Shown piece after piece: positions 8,157 through 17,497 of a stretch of 64,000 nucleotides of DNA (its first letter is position 1; every line of letters begins with the position of its first letter). The notes under the pieces were generated by a model. The model had not been told where the DNA came from. It ran no database searches and was given only the letters and a program-made list of their open reading frames with translations. The translations under genes and the position numbers were made by a program. The DNA comes from Arthrobacter sp. B1805 (lineage in GTDB: Bacteria; Actinomycetota; Actinomycetes; Actinomycetales; Micrococcaceae): assembly GCF_002929745.1 (NCBI RefSeq), contig NZ_PJIQ01000009.1, positions 62,001 to 126,000 of the forward strand. The letters run 5' to 3'.

Positions 8157-10168
8157 CGGACTGTGCGCCGGCGAGCGGCGATACTCAGCCCCACGCCGAG
8201 GCCGAGTGCTATCAGGGCGCTCCCTGCCATCGTCGCCGCACTGACGCCGGTTCGGGCGAGCTGCTGCTCACGTCCGGGCGACGCGTCCGCCTGGGCCGGT
8301 GCGGGAGCAGGGACGTGCTCGACGGGTGGTCCGCCGTCCGGCACGGGGGCCGGTGCAGGCGGCTCCTCCACACAGACCGTCTCGTCAGGGATGCCGAAGG
8401 CGGAGACGAATGGCTCCTCGGTGCTGCTTCCGCTGAACGACGCGACGACGGTATAGCACCCAGGGGCTTCCAGAGGGCCGAAGTTCTCGGACGTGACAGT
8501 TCCGTTGGCCGCTGGGACGTCGGTGTGGGAGTGAACCGGTGCGTCGCCAGGGACGCTCGGTGACTCCGCAGGCATACCGGCGAGCGGACCGTACATCGTC
8601 AGCCGCACAAGGTCGCCGTCGTCAGCCGTATCGAAGCCCTCGGCGGCGACGGTGTCGTGCACGACCGCTCCGAGAGGAGCCGATGACTGTGAGAGCGTGG
8701 TCGTCAGTCTCGGTTGCCATGGCACCAGCGTTGTCTCGAGGGGCAGACCGAATGGACCCGACCACGCCTGGATCAGTGGTGCCGCCTGAGCGGGTCGCGC
8801 GCTCCTCGGATCGATGCTCTCCGTCCATACGTAGAAACCAGCCGACGGCACGGTGACCGGGGGCGTCTGATAGCTGCCCGCGCCCGACACTCTCGTGGTC
8901 ACGGTCCCGATCGAGGGAGTACCGGCTGGGACTGTCGGACTCTCGGCCGGCGCGGAGGGCAACGGACCCCACAGTGTCGAGACCACGTCGAGTTCCACGG
9001 CCTCTCCGGATGCAGGATCGATGAGCCACTGACCCGGGGAGGCTACCGATACATCCAGCAGGTCGTGGACGGGGGTGCCGGGAGAAGTTCTCGCGATGGA
9101 GGTACTAGTCGTGACTTCGGGCGCGAAGGCGCGCTGGAACGGAAGGTCGACGGAAGCGGTGGTGTCAGCCGACACGGGTGCGACCACGAGCCTCTGGACG
9201 TCGGGTTCGCGCGGCGCGAGCCAGGCGGCGTTCGTCGCCGGAACGGAGGAGGCTGTGATCGTGACGCGAGCGCCCCCGAAGCCCGTGGGGCGAACGTCGA
9301 GGACGTGCGGATCGATTCCGCTCGTCCAGGCCGAGGTCGTCGAGCCGTCCACGAAGCTGGCGCCCGATGCCACAGCCTCCAGGCGCAGACCAGGCCGTGG
9401 GGTGCCGTCGGCCGAGAGGATCGTCGCACTCACCCGTCCACCGACACCCACCGGGATGAAGGACGCCGAGATGCTGTAGGGGCCGGCCTCCGCCCGGGCT
9501 TGCTCGACCATGGCCCGGGCACGGCTTGCCACAGCGAGCGCGAGTTCCTGGTCGCGGATGAAGTTATCCATGGACGGCGTGTCCCACCCCATCCCGGTGG
9601 CCGTCAGGGACCAGACCGCGAGCTGGACCGAGGCAGCCTCCTCGTTGTCCGCGGTGGCGCCCCAGCGACCCAACACGAAGGCGAGCGTCGAGTTGTCCTC
9701 AGCGCTGAGAGTGGTCCCGTCACTCCGGACGAAGGGACCGGCGTTTCCATCGGTGTATCCCGATGCATGGTCGGGAGAGAACCGTTCGAAGTCGGTGCAG
9801 TAGGCGATCAGGCCTTCCGCGTTCCGGTGCTGCCCCACGAAGTAACCTGTCCCTGCCACGCCCGCGCCGGTGTGCCACCCGCCGGAGACCGGCCCAGCCA
9901 CAGCCGGCGCTACACCAGCCAGGCCGAGCAGGAGGGCGAGAAGCAGCGCTAGCATATGGCCGACCGCCGCACGCCGACGCCCGCGAACGGCCTGTGGAAT
10001 CCGCCGGCCGACGCTGAAGGGATGCTGTCCGCGGTGTTGCCCGCGACGACCGGAGTGACGCGCACCGCGGTGAGATGCATGCTCCGGGGGCCAGTGCGAG
10101 GCAAGGTGCGAGGGTTCATGCGAGGGTTCGTGTGCGGGAACGCGCTGGGCGGATTGCAGGGTGCTCAT
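8153..10168 (-). CDS. Sortase-anchored surface protein with thioester-type domain
   Basis: 671 aa. In order: a His-rich N-terminus (nine His in the first 50 residues), an Arg-rich n-region and hydrophobic core (about 61-92) as signal peptide, then a domain with Cys124 in LIAYCTDF and Gln182 in VQLAVW, the spacing and context of thioester domains (TED/TQXA) that form a Cys-Gln isopeptide-like thioester in Gram-positive adhesins. Two Ig-like repeats follow, each with a GPL-x4-PAESP-x-VP motif. The end is LARTG, a hydrophobic segment and RRR: an LAXTG sorting signal as used by class E sortases. No sortase gene is in the window. The start is uncertain: ATG 10168 gives an unusually long n-region; Met72 (ATG 9955) would leave a signal peptide without positive charge. 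Confidence 0.8.
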   Translation of the reverse strand: MSTLQSAQRVPAHEPSHEPSHLASHWPPEHASHRGARHSGRRGQHRGQHPFSVGRRIPQAVRGRRRAAVGHMLALLLALLLGLAGVAPAVAGPVSGGWHTGAGVAGTGYFVGQHRNAEGLIAYCTDFERFSPDHASGYTDGNAGPFVRSDGTTLSAEDNSTLAFVLGRWGATADNEEAASVQLAVWSLTATGMGWDTPSMDNFIRDQELALAVASRARAMVEQARAEAGPYSISASFIPVGVGGRVSATILSADGTPRPGLRLEAVASGASFVDGSTTSAWTSGIDPHVLDVRPTGFGGARVTITASSVPATNAAWLAPREPDVQRLVVAPVSADTTASVDLPFQRAFAPEVTTSTSIARTSPGTPVHDLLDVSVASPGQWLIDPASGEAVELDVVSTLWGPLPSAPAESPTVPAGTPSIGTVTTRVSGAGSYQTPPVTVPSAGFYVWTESIDPRSARPAQAAPLIQAWSGPFGLPLETTLVPWQPRLTTTLSQSSAPLGAVVHDTVAAEGFDTADDGDLVRLTMYGPLAGMPAESPSVPGDAPVHSHTDVPAANGTVTSENFGPLEAPGCYTVVASFSGSSTEEPFVSAFGIPDETVCVEEPPAPAPVPDGGPPVEHVPAPAPAQADASPGREQQLARTGVSAATMAGSALIALGLGVGLSIAARRRTVR

Positions 10169-10438
10169 GGGCTACTACCGTTCGGGTCATGGGTATCGGG
10201 CTCCTCCGATGCTGGTTGCAGGCGCGTCAGAATCGATCGCCGCTGAGGCGTATGTGGACAACCGAGCACGATCGCGACGGGCGCCTGGTTGTGCAGGGGC
10301 AGTGGAGGCCTTGGAAGTACGGGCAGGGGCCGTGCGGATGGCGTCGACAGTGGCGCTTTCGGCCATAATGGGAGCGGCGATCAGTCCGCCGGGCTACATC
10401 CGAGGCCGCGGGGATCGGCCGAATCGCGAAGGAGATGC
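10169..10438. other. Divergent intergenic region before ribF
   Basis: 270 nt between the surface protein and ribF. The only element I can point to is CATAAT at 10364-10369, a possible -10 for ribF giving a leader of about 60 nt. No clear -35 and no convincing small ORF. Confidence 0.4.
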
Positions 10439-11434
10439 GTGTTCTACTGGAGAGACGTGGCCAGTGTGCCCAGGGATTTCGGGCCCTCCGTCCTCACCCT
10501 CGGTAACTTCGACGGCGTCCATCGAGGCCACCAGCGCGTCCTGCAGCAGGTCGTCGAGGCAGCGCGCGATCGCTCCGCCGCCGCCGTCGTCGTATCGTTC
10601 GATCCACACCCCGCACAGGTCCATCGGCCCGAGTCCGCTCCGGAACTGATCATGGGTCTCGACGACCGCGTGGAGACCCTTGCCGAGACCGGCATCGACG
10701 CGCTCCTGATGATGCACTACACCCTCGACCTCGCCTCCAACTCGCCGGAAGAATTCGTCGAGCGGGTGTTCGTCGAGGCACTGAAGGCGAAAGCCGTGGT
10801 GATCGGGCACGATGTCCGGTTCGGTAGCGGCAACAGCGGGGACCTCGAGACGATGCGCGGACTCGGGCGCAAACTCGGCTTCGAGGTCATCGCGATCGAT
10901 GACTTCGGCGCAAGCTACCCGAAGGACGCCACCGATGCGGACGGCGATCGTAGGTGCTCGTCGACATGGGTGCGGGAAGCCCTGGAGGCCGGCGACGTGG
11001 GAACAGCCGCACGTGTGCTCGGCCGACACCACCGCATGCGGGGCGAGGTGGTGCACGGCGCCGCGCGCGGGCGCGAACTCGGCTATCCGACCGCGAACCT
11101 CGCTTCCTCCTCGCAGGGATTCATCCCCGCCGACGGCATCTACGCGGGCTGGCTGATCGATGAGGCCGGAACGAGGTGGCCGGCAGCCATCTCCGTCGGA
11201 TCGAATCCGACGTTCGAGGGCGTTGATCGGCAGGTAGAGGCCCACGTCATCAACCGGCCCCCGGAGCGGGTCCAGGACTTCGACCTCTACGGCCAGGCCG
11301 TCGTCGTGGAATTCGTCGATCGCCTGAGGGGTCAGGTTGCCTACACCGGCCCGGAGGCACTGATCCACCAGATGGAACGCGACGTCGACCGGGCGCGGGA
11401 CCTGCTTTCGACAGAACAACAGCCCAGACGCTAA
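10439..11434 (+). CDS. ribF: Bifunctional riboflavin kinase / FAD synthetase
   Basis: 331 aa. Makes FMN from riboflavin and FAD from FMN. N-terminal FAD synthetase (nucleotidyltransferase) domain: LTLGNFDGVHRGHQ, SFDPHPAQVHRP, VIGHDVRFGSGNSGD. C-terminal riboflavin kinase: GYPTANL, DGIYAGWL, VGSNPTF. GTG 10439 has AAGGAG at 10429-10434; an open frame continues further upstream without family similarity. The TAA stop lies inside the presumed -10 of rpsO. Confidence 0.95.
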   Translation: MFYWRDVASVPRDFGPSVLTLGNFDGVHRGHQRVLQQVVEAARDRSAAAVVVSFDPHPAQVHRPESAPELIMGLDDRVETLAETGIDALLMMHYTLDLASNSPEEFVERVFVEALKAKAVVIGHDVRFGSGNSGDLETMRGLGRKLGFEVIAIDDFGASYPKDATDADGDRRCSSTWVREALEAGDVGTAARVLGRHHRMRGEVVHGAARGRELGYPTANLASSSQGFIPADGIYAGWLIDEAGTRWPAAISVGSNPTFEGVDRQVEAHVINRPPERVQDFDLYGQAVVVEFVDRLRGQVAYTGPEALIHQMERDVDRARDLLSTEQQPRR

Positions 11435-11437
11435 ACT
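11432..11437 (+). promoter_or_regulatory. Candidate rpsO promoter
   Basis: TAAACT as -10 with TTCGAC (11407-11412) 19 bp upstream as a weak -35. Transcription would begin near 11444, immediately at a hairpin followed by a T-run. Confidence 0.45.
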
Positions 11438-11443
11438 TGGATC

Positions 11444-11477
11444 AGATCCGGCTGCAGTCCGTGGTGGCTGGATTTTT
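11444..11477 (+). terminator. Hairpin plus T-run after ribF, at the start of the rpsO leader
   Basis: AGATCCGGC (11444-11452) pairs with GCTGGATTT (11467-11475), followed by T-rich sequence. It can terminate ribF; if the 11432 promoter is used it would also be an early attenuator of rpsO. Confidence 0.6.
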
Positions 11478-11537
11478 CTGTGTCGTCGTGCAAACGACGC
11501 TCAGCACATGTTCACGGTACAACTCTAGGAGTTACTC

Positions 11538-11807
11538 GTGGCCCTTGACGCCGCCATCAAGCAGGAAATCATCAAAGAATACGCTCTTGCCGAAGGTGAC
11601 ACCGGTTCACCCGAGGTGCAGATCGCGATGCTTTCCCGCCGCATCCTCGACCTGACCGAGCACCTGAAGATGCACAAGCACGACCACCACACGCGCCGTG
11701 GCCTGCTTCTTCTCGTCGGTCGCCGCCGTCGCCTGCTGGACTACCTGCGGGACACCGACATCACGCGCTACCGGTCGCTCATCGAGCGCCTGGGTCTGCG
11801 TCGATAA
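11538..11807 (+). CDS. rpsO: 30S ribosomal protein S15
   Basis: 89 aa, the normal length. Primary 16S rRNA binding protein of the central domain. Conserved [17 protein letters not shown] and [19 protein letters not shown] blocks are intact. Start GTG 11538 with TAGGAG at 11526-11531. It precedes pnp as in most bacteria but is separated from it by a strong terminator and a 300-nt leader. Confidence 0.97.
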   Translation: MALDAAIKQEIIKEYALAEGDTGSPEVQIAMLSRRILDLTEHLKMHKHDHHTRRGLLLLVGRRRRLLDYLRDTDITRYRSLIERLGLRR

Positions 11808-11815
11808 GTAGCATC

Positions 11816-11856
11816 GGAAGGCGGCATCCTCTCCCTGGGAGAGGGAGCCGCCTTCT
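11816..11856 (+). terminator. rpsO intrinsic terminator
   Basis: GGAAGGCGGC pairs with GCCGCCTTCTT around an inner CTCTCCC/GGGAGAG stem, ending in TTCTT. Confidence 0.85.
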
Positions 11857-12165
11857 TGCTAGAGGTACGGACCGGCCGATCGCCGGAGCGTGCCGCCGGC
11901 AGGGTCCGGCACGATGGGTGAGGCGGAGAGTCTTCCGCCTGATCGACCCGCACGACCAGCACGACCAGACAGCATAGAAGTACCCAACGCACAACAGGAG
12001 TCAATCGGCGCCGCGCATTCGCGGTCCTCGGTAGTGGTCTCCGGAGCGAGGCGAAAGCCGTTCCGTGGATCTCGATCGAAGACCGGGTGCTGTGGGCCGC
12101 CCATGAGGGGCGGAGCCACGACGGGTGCCGATTGCCTCCGATACCAGGAAACGGAGGTGACTCTC
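11857..12165 (+). promoter_or_regulatory. Structured pnp leader
   Basis: No gene. Two hairpins can be drawn: 12043-12064 (GGAGC, GA bulge, GGC-GAAA-GCC, GTTCC; a GNRA tetraloop) and 12092-12119 (GTGG and CCGCCC pairing with GGGCGG and CCAC). They lie upstream of the SD at 12153. pnp leaders in other bacteria are cut by RNase III and used for PNPase autoregulation; that role here is inferred. Confidence 0.55.
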
Positions 12166-14424
12166 TTGGAGGGTCCCGAAATTCAGTTCGCCGAAGCAGT
12201 GATCGACAACGGTCGCTTCGGAACACGCACAGTCCGCTTCGAGACCGGACGCCTCGCGCAGCAGGCCGCCGGTTCGGCGATGGTCTACATCGACGAGGAC
12301 ACCGCTCTTCTCTCGGCCACGACGGCCGGCAAGCACCCGCGTGAAGGTTTCGACTTCTTCCCGCTCACCGTCGACGTCGAAGAGCGCATGTACGCCGCAG
12401 GGCGCATCCCGGGCTCGTTCTTCCGCCGCGAGGGCCGTCCCTCCACCGAGGCGATCCTCGCGTGCCGCCTCATGGACCGCCCGCTGCGCCCCGCCTTCGT
12501 GAAGGGCCTGCGCAACGAGGTCCAGGTCGTCGTGACGGTGCTCGCGATCAACCCCGACGTCCGGTACGACGTCGTGGCGATCAACGCCGCGTCGATGTCC
12601 ACCCAGCTGTCCGGCCTGCCCTTCTCGGGACCGATCGGTGGCGTCCGCGTCGCCCTCGTCTCCGACGGCAGCGGCAACGACCAGTGGATCGCCTTCCCGA
12701 AGCACTCCGAGCTCGAGAACTCGGTCTTCGACATGGTGGTCGCCGGCCGTATCGCAGGCGACGACGTCGCCATCATGATGGTCGAGGCCGAGGCCACCGA
12801 CAACTCGTGGACCCTGATCAAGGAGAACGGCGCGACCGCGCCGACCGAGGAAGTCGTCGCCGACGGGCTCGAGGCCGCCAAGCCGTTCATCCGTGCGCTG
12901 TGCGAGGCGCAGGCTGATCTCGCCTCGCGTGCCGCGAAGCCGACCGTCGAGTTCCCCGTGTTCCTCGACTACCAGGACGACGTCTACGCGGCTGTCGAGT
13001 CCGCCGGAGCCGAGAAGCTCGCGCAGGTCTTCCAGATCGCCGACAAGCAGGAGCGCAATAACGCTACCGACGCGCTGAAGGCCGAGCTGATCGACTCCCT
13101 CGGGGCTCAGTTCGAAGGCCGCGGCAACGAACTCTCCGCTGCCTTCCGCTCGCTCACGAAGGCTGTCGTCCGCCAGCGCATCCTCAAGGACCAGGTCCGT
13201 ATCGACGGCCGCGGACTGAGTGACATCCGCAAGCTGACGGCAGAGGTCGAGGTCCTGCCGCGCGTGCACGGTTCGGCGATCTTCGAGCGCGGCGAGACCC
13301 AGATCATGGGTGTCACCACGCTGAACATGCTGAAGATGGAACAGCAGATCGACTCGCTGTCTCCCGTCACGCGCAAGCGCTACATGCACAACTACAACTT
13401 CCCGCCCTACTCCACCGGTGAGACCGGCCGCGTCGGTTCGCCGAAGCGCCGCGAGATCGGCCACGGAGCACTGGCAGAGCGCGCACTCGTGCCCGTCCTG
13501 CCCACGCGCGAGGAGTTCCCCTACGCGATCCGCCAGGTCTCCGAGGCGCTCAGCTCCAACGGCTCGACGTCGATGGGCTCGGTCTGCGCATCGACGCTGT
13601 CGCTGCTCAACGCCGGTGTCCCCCTCCGTGCACCGGTCGCCGGTATCGCCATGGGCCTCGTGTCCGACGTCGTCGACGGACAGACGCGCTACGCCGCCCT
13701 GACCGATATCCTCGGCGCCGAAGACGCCTTCGGCGACATGGACTTCAAGGTCGCCGGGACGTCGGAGTTCGTCACGGCCATCCAGCTGGACACCAAGCTC
13801 GACGGCATCCCTGCGTCGGTGCTCGCCGCCGCGCTCAAGCAGGCCCGCGAAGCACGCCTGCACATCCTCGGTGTCCTGCAGGCCGCGATCGATACCCCGG
13901 ACGAGCTCTCCGAGTTCGCGCCGAGGATCATCTCGGTCAAGATCCCAGTGGACAAGATCGGTGAGGTCATCGGCCCCAAGGGCAAGATGATCAACCAGAT
14001 CCAGGAGGACACGGGAGCCGACATCTCGATCGAGGACGACGGCACCGTGCTGATCGGTGCCACGAACGGTGAGTCTGCCGAGGCCGCGCGTGCAGCGGTC
14101 AACGCCATCGCGAACCCCCAGGTCCCGGAGATCGGGGAGCGCTACCTGGGCACGATCGTCAAGACCACGACCTTCGGCGCCTTCGTCTCCCTGACCCCGG
14201 GCAAGGACGGACTGCTGCACATCTCGGAGCTGCGTAAGCTCGCCGGCGGCAAGCGTGTCGACAACGTCGACGAGGTCGTGTCCGTGGGACAGAAGGTCCA
14301 GGTCGAGATCACGAAGATCGACGACCGCGGAAAGCTCTCGCTCTCGCCGGTCGTCGCCGAGGAGGAGTCCTCCGAGGACGCCGGCATCGAACTGCCCGAG
14401 GTCAGCGAGGGTGCCGACAGCTAG
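12166..14424 (+). CDS. pnp: Polyribonucleotide nucleotidyltransferase (PNPase)
   Basis: 752 aa. Phosphorolytic 3'-5' exoribonuclease. Two RNase PH cores flank a helical linker; then KH ([19 protein letters not shown]) and S1 ([20 protein letters not shown]) domains. The frame is open back to 11890, but the protein should begin at TTG 12166 ([15 protein letters not shown]): GGAGG at 12153-12157 is 8 nt away, and upstream residues do not resemble the family. An in-frame GTG at 12157 overlaps that SD and is less likely. Confidence 0.95.
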   Translation: MEGPEIQFAEAVIDNGRFGTRTVRFETGRLAQQAAGSAMVYIDEDTALLSATTAGKHPREGFDFFPLTVDVEERMYAAGRIPGSFFRREGRPSTEAILACRLMDRPLRPAFVKGLRNEVQVVVTVLAINPDVRYDVVAINAASMSTQLSGLPFSGPIGGVRVALVSDGSGNDQWIAFPKHSELENSVFDMVVAGRIAGDDVAIMMVEAEATDNSWTLIKENGATAPTEEVVADGLEAAKPFIRALCEAQADLASRAAKPTVEFPVFLDYQDDVYAAVESAGAEKLAQVFQIADKQERNNATDALKAELIDSLGAQFEGRGNELSAAFRSLTKAVVRQRILKDQVRIDGRGLSDIRKLTAEVEVLPRVHGSAIFERGETQIMGVTTLNMLKMEQQIDSLSPVTRKRYMHNYNFPPYSTGETGRVGSPKRREIGHGALAERALVPVLPTREEFPYAIRQVSEALSSNGSTSMGSVCASTLSLLNAGVPLRAPVAGIAMGLVSDVVDGQTRYAALTDILGAEDAFGDMDFKVAGTSEFVTAIQLDTKLDGIPASVLAAALKQAREARLHILGVLQAAIDTPDELSEFAPRIISVKIPVDKIGEVIGPKGKMINQIQEDTGADISIEDDGTVLIGATNGESAEAARAAVNAIANPQVPEIGERYLGTIVKTTTFGAFVSLTPGKDGLLHISELRKLAGGKRVDNVDEVVSVGQKVQVEITKIDDRGKLSLSPVVAEEESSEDAGIELPEVSEGADS

Positions 14425-14453
14425 TCTGTCGGTCCGCTCCTCCTGAGCACCTG

Positions 14454-14507
14454 CGGCCCCGGCGCGTACCGATCGAATCGGTCGGCGCCGGGGCCGTCTG
14501 CCTTTTT
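14454..14507 (+). terminator. pnp intrinsic terminator
   Basis: A perfect 12-bp outer stem (CGGCCCCGGCGC / GCGCCGGGGCCG), an inner ACCGAT-CGA-ATCGGT stem, and TTTTT at 14503-14507. Confidence 0.9.
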
Positions 14508-14528
14508 CGAACCACCAGAAAGACCAGG

Positions 14529-15896
14529 ATGCCCCTGTCCTCCGTAGTGTCCCTGCCCCTGCTGCCGACGCCCCAAGAAGGCGACGGCCCCGACCCCACC
14601 TTCGTGGCCGGCGATCCCGGTGGCAACGTCGTACGGCGCAGTGTCCTGCCAGGCGGAGTCCGGGTGCTGACCGAGGCCATGCCGGGCCAGCGGTCGGCGA
14701 CCATCGGTTTCTGGGTGGGGGTCGGGTCCCGCGATGAGGCCGAGGGCCAGCACGGGTCCACCCACTTCCTCGAGCATCTGCTGTTCAAGGGCACCGAACG
14801 GCGCAGCGCGATGGACATCGCGTCGGCCTTCGACGAGGTCGGCGGCGAATCGAACGCGGCGACCGCCAAGGAGAACACCTGTTACTACGCGCGGGTGCTC
14901 GACTCCGACCTGCCGATGGCGATCGACGTCATCGCGGACATGGTGACGTCGGCCGTGCTCGACCCCGAGGAGCTCGAGCAGGAGCGGGACGTCATCCTCG
15001 AGGAGATCGCGATGGACAGCGACGACCCCGCCGACGTCGCACACGAGAGGTTCGTCGAGCTGGTCCTGGGGGACCATCCGCTCGGCCGACCCATCGGCGG
15101 CACGCCGGAGGCCATCCGGGCGGTGCCTCGGGATTCGGTCCTCGCGCACTATCGGCGTTACTACACGCCTGCGGAGCTTGTCGTGACCGCTGCGGGCGGA
15201 CTCGACCACGACGTCGTCTGCCGCCTCGTGCAGGAGGCGCTGGAGACAGCGGGCTGGCAGCTCGACGAAGGAGCCCTCCCGGTACCGCGCCGTTCGACGG
15301 CCGAGGCGCCGGTGCAGGGCGCCACGGGCGTGCACGTGATCCGTCGGGCCGTCGAGCAGTCGAACATCCTGATCGGATGCCCGTCCCTCACGGCAACTGA
15401 CGAGCGCCGGTTCGCCATGAGTGTGCTCAATGCGGTCCTCGGCGGTGGCATGTCATCAAGGCTCTTCCAAGAGATCCGCGAGAAACGGGGGCTCGTGTAT
15501 TCCACCTACTCCTTCTCGGCGGCCTACGCGGACGCGGGGTACTTCGGTATGTATGCCGGATGCTCGCCCGCGAAGACGGGTCAGGTCATCGAACTGCTCG
15601 GCGCGGAACTCGATCGCCTCGCAGCGGACGGGATCGACGCCGACGAACTCCGAAAGGCCGTCGGACAGCTCTCCGGCGGGCTGGTCATGGCGCTCGAGGA
15701 CAGCAGCTCCCGCATGTCCCGGCTCGGCCGGTCGGAGCTGGTCTCGGGAGAGTTCATCGACATGGACGCCTCGCTCGACCGGATCCGGTCCGTCACCGTC
15801 CAGGACGTGCAGGCGCTGGCACGGGAACTGGCCGCCGCGCCGCGCACGACCGTCGTCGTCGGGCCGTTCGACACTGAGGCGGATTTCGCACGCTAG
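14529..15896 (+). CDS. M16 family zinc peptidase
   Basis: 455 aa, single M16A/M16C-like half. The inverted zinc motif HFLEH (79-83) and the downstream glutamate in the NAATAKENTCYYARV region are present, as is the C-terminal inactive domain with the RLFQEIREKRGLVY signature. A homologue follows pnp in many actinobacteria (for example Streptomyces), where its substrate is unknown. Starts 22 nt after the pnp terminator, with only a weak AGG upstream of the ATG. Confidence 0.88.
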   Translation: MPLSSVVSLPLLPTPQEGDGPDPTFVAGDPGGNVVRRSVLPGGVRVLTEAMPGQRSATIGFWVGVGSRDEAEGQHGSTHFLEHLLFKGTERRSAMDIASAFDEVGGESNAATAKENTCYYARVLDSDLPMAIDVIADMVTSAVLDPEELEQERDVILEEIAMDSDDPADVAHERFVELVLGDHPLGRPIGGTPEAIRAVPRDSVLAHYRRYYTPAELVVTAAGGLDHDVVCRLVQEALETAGWQLDEGALPVPRRSTAEAPVQGATGVHVIRRAVEQSNILIGCPSLTATDERRFAMSVLNAVLGGGMSSRLFQEIREKRGLVYSTYSFSAAYADAGYFGMYAGCSPAKTGQVIELLGAELDRLAADGIDADELRKAVGQLSGGLVMALEDSSSRMSRLGRSELVSGEFIDMDASLDRIRSVTVQDVQALARELAAAPRTTVVVGPFDTEADFAR

Positions 15897-15989
15897 GCGC
15901 GCGCCGTCCGGCGCAGATTGCTCGCGCGGCCCCGCGCGTACCCGACCCGGAGCGGGAGGACTGCCGGGCGGGTGCCCCAGCGGCCGGCC

Positions 15990-16250
15990 CTAGCCACCGG
16001 CGAACGGCGGCAGGATGTCCAGTACGTCCCCGTCGTGCAGCACGGTTGCAGGGTCGCGCAGTGCGACCTCGTTCAGCAGGAAGCTGCTGCGACCCAGGAC
16101 CTTCGACAGGGACGGCGCGCCGGCAACGGCTGGACGCTCGCGGAGCTCGTCCAGCACGACCGTGAGTGAACGACCGCCCGCCAGGCGCTCCTCGTCGACG
16201 CCCGCAGCAGCTTTGGCCGCTCCGAAGAACCTCACCAGCACCTCAGCCAC
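15990..16250 (-). CDS. moaD: Molybdopterin synthase sulfur carrier subunit MoaD
   Basis: 86 aa ubiquitin-fold protein ending in the required Gly-Gly (PPFAGG), whose C-terminal thiocarboxylate donates sulfur to molybdopterin. VRFFGAAKAAAG and LLNEVALRDPATVLHDGD are typical. It overlaps moaA by 8 nt, so the two are translationally coupled; its catalytic partner MoaE lies at the other end of the cluster on the opposite strand. Confidence 0.93.
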   Translation of the reverse strand: MAEVLVRFFGAAKAAAGVDEERLAGGRSLTVVLDELRERPAVAGAPSLSKVLGRSSFLLNEVALRDPATVLHDGDVLDILPPFAGG

Positions 16251-17313
16251 CGATAGCGCTCATCGATCGGTCGGGCTGCACGAAACCGTCGGCACCGAGG
16301 CCCGTGCGGTCCATGCCGTGGGCCTTCGGCTTGAGCCACATCGCGTCGCGCCAGCGTTGAGCGACGGCCTCGTCGTCCGCATCGGAGCGCAGGAGGTCCC
16401 GCAGGTCCGTCTCCTCACGCGAGAAGAGGCAGCTCATCACCTTGCCCTCGGCCGTCACGCGCGTACGGCGGCAGTCGGCGCAGAACGGTTCCGTGACCGA
16501 CGCGATGATTCCCACGGTTCCGAGGACGACGTCGGGAGCGTCCTTCGCGCGGACCTCCCACCGCTCCGCCGGCGCGCCGTCGCGGTTGCGCGGGTCAGGT
16601 GTGAGGACGAACCGGGACTCGACAAGGGCCCGCATCTCAGCGGCCGTCACCATGCCCGCCTTCGTCCAGCCGTGATCCGCGTCGAGGGGCATCTGCTCGA
16701 TGAACCGGAGCTCGAAGCCACGTGCCACGGCCCACTCCACGAGGTCCGGTGCCTCGTGGTCGTTGATGCCACGCATCAGCACGGCATTGATCTTGACCAG
16801 GCCCAAGCCGGCATGAGCCGCGGCCTCGATGCCTTTCAGGACCCGGTCCAGGAACGGGCGGCGCGTCAGTTGCGCGAACGTCTCCGGGTGCAGGGAGTCC
16901 ATCGAGACGTTGATGCGGGTCAGCCCCGCTTCCTTCAGCTGCACGGCGCGGCGGTCCAGACCCAGGGCGTTGGTCGTCATCGAGATGGGCAGGTCCGGGT
17001 GGTTACTCCGGATGTCACGGATGATCTCGAGCAGGTCCGCTCGAACGAGCGGTTCGCCACCAGTCAGTCGAAGCTCCCGGACCCCGAGCAGGTCGACGCC
17101 GATCCGGACCAGGCGGACAATCTCTGTGCGTGAGAGTACCTGCTCCTTCTGCAGCCAGTTGAGGCCCTCGGCGGGCATGCAATAGGTGCAGCGCAGGTTG
17201 CATTTGTCCGTCAGGGACAGGCGCATGTCCGTGGCCTGCCTCCCGTGGGAATCCACGAGACCAGGGGCCGTGGCCCCGCGGGCGTTGCCCGGCATTCCGA
17301 GTTGGATTCCCAT
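16243..17313 (-). CDS. moaA: GTP 3',8-cyclase MoaA
   Basis: 356 aa radical SAM enzyme for the first step of molybdenum cofactor synthesis. First cluster CNLRCTYC (Cys38, 42, 45); second cluster CADC plus a cysteine 14 residues on (KVMSC); the C-terminus ends in GG (MSAIGG), which MoaA needs to reach its active site. Start ATG 17313 is supported by TACCCT exactly 6 nt upstream (leaderless). Confidence 0.95.
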   Translation of the reverse strand: MGIQLGMPGNARGATAPGLVDSHGRQATDMRLSLTDKCNLRCTYCMPAEGLNWLQKEQVLSRTEIVRLVRIGVDLLGVRELRLTGGEPLVRADLLEIIRDIRSNHPDLPISMTTNALGLDRRAVQLKEAGLTRINVSMDSLHPETFAQLTRRPFLDRVLKGIEAAAHAGLGLVKINAVLMRGINDHEAPDLVEWAVARGFELRFIEQMPLDADHGWTKAGMVTAAEMRALVESRFVLTPDPRNRDGAPAERWEVRAKDAPDVVLGTVGIIASVTEPFCADCRRTRVTAEGKVMSCLFSREETDLRDLLRSDADDEAVAQRWRDAMWLKPKAHGMDRTGLGADGFVQPDRSMSAIGG

Positions 17314-17319
17314 GCATCG

Positions 17320-17325
17320 AGGGTA
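17320..17325 (-). promoter_or_regulatory. Leaderless -10 (TACCCT) of moaA-moaD
   Basis: Minus-strand TANNNT hexamer, 6 nt before ATG 17313. Confidence 0.6.
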
Positions 17326-17497
17326 CGCCCTCTGCCGGTTCCGCCCCTACCCGGCGGAAGAGCATGGCGCAGCTGTCAATCGCGGTCCGGGTCGGGTAGG
17401 GGTGGGCCGCGTGCAGGGGAACTGCAGCCGGTCCGCGGTCGTGTAACGGAGGAAACCTGACCGGTAACGCGCCGTCGGGCCCGACGGGGAGGCGACA

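Noticed and set aside
12001..14220. 739-codon reverse frame opposite pnp
   Set aside because: Same cause; no family similarity and no start signals.
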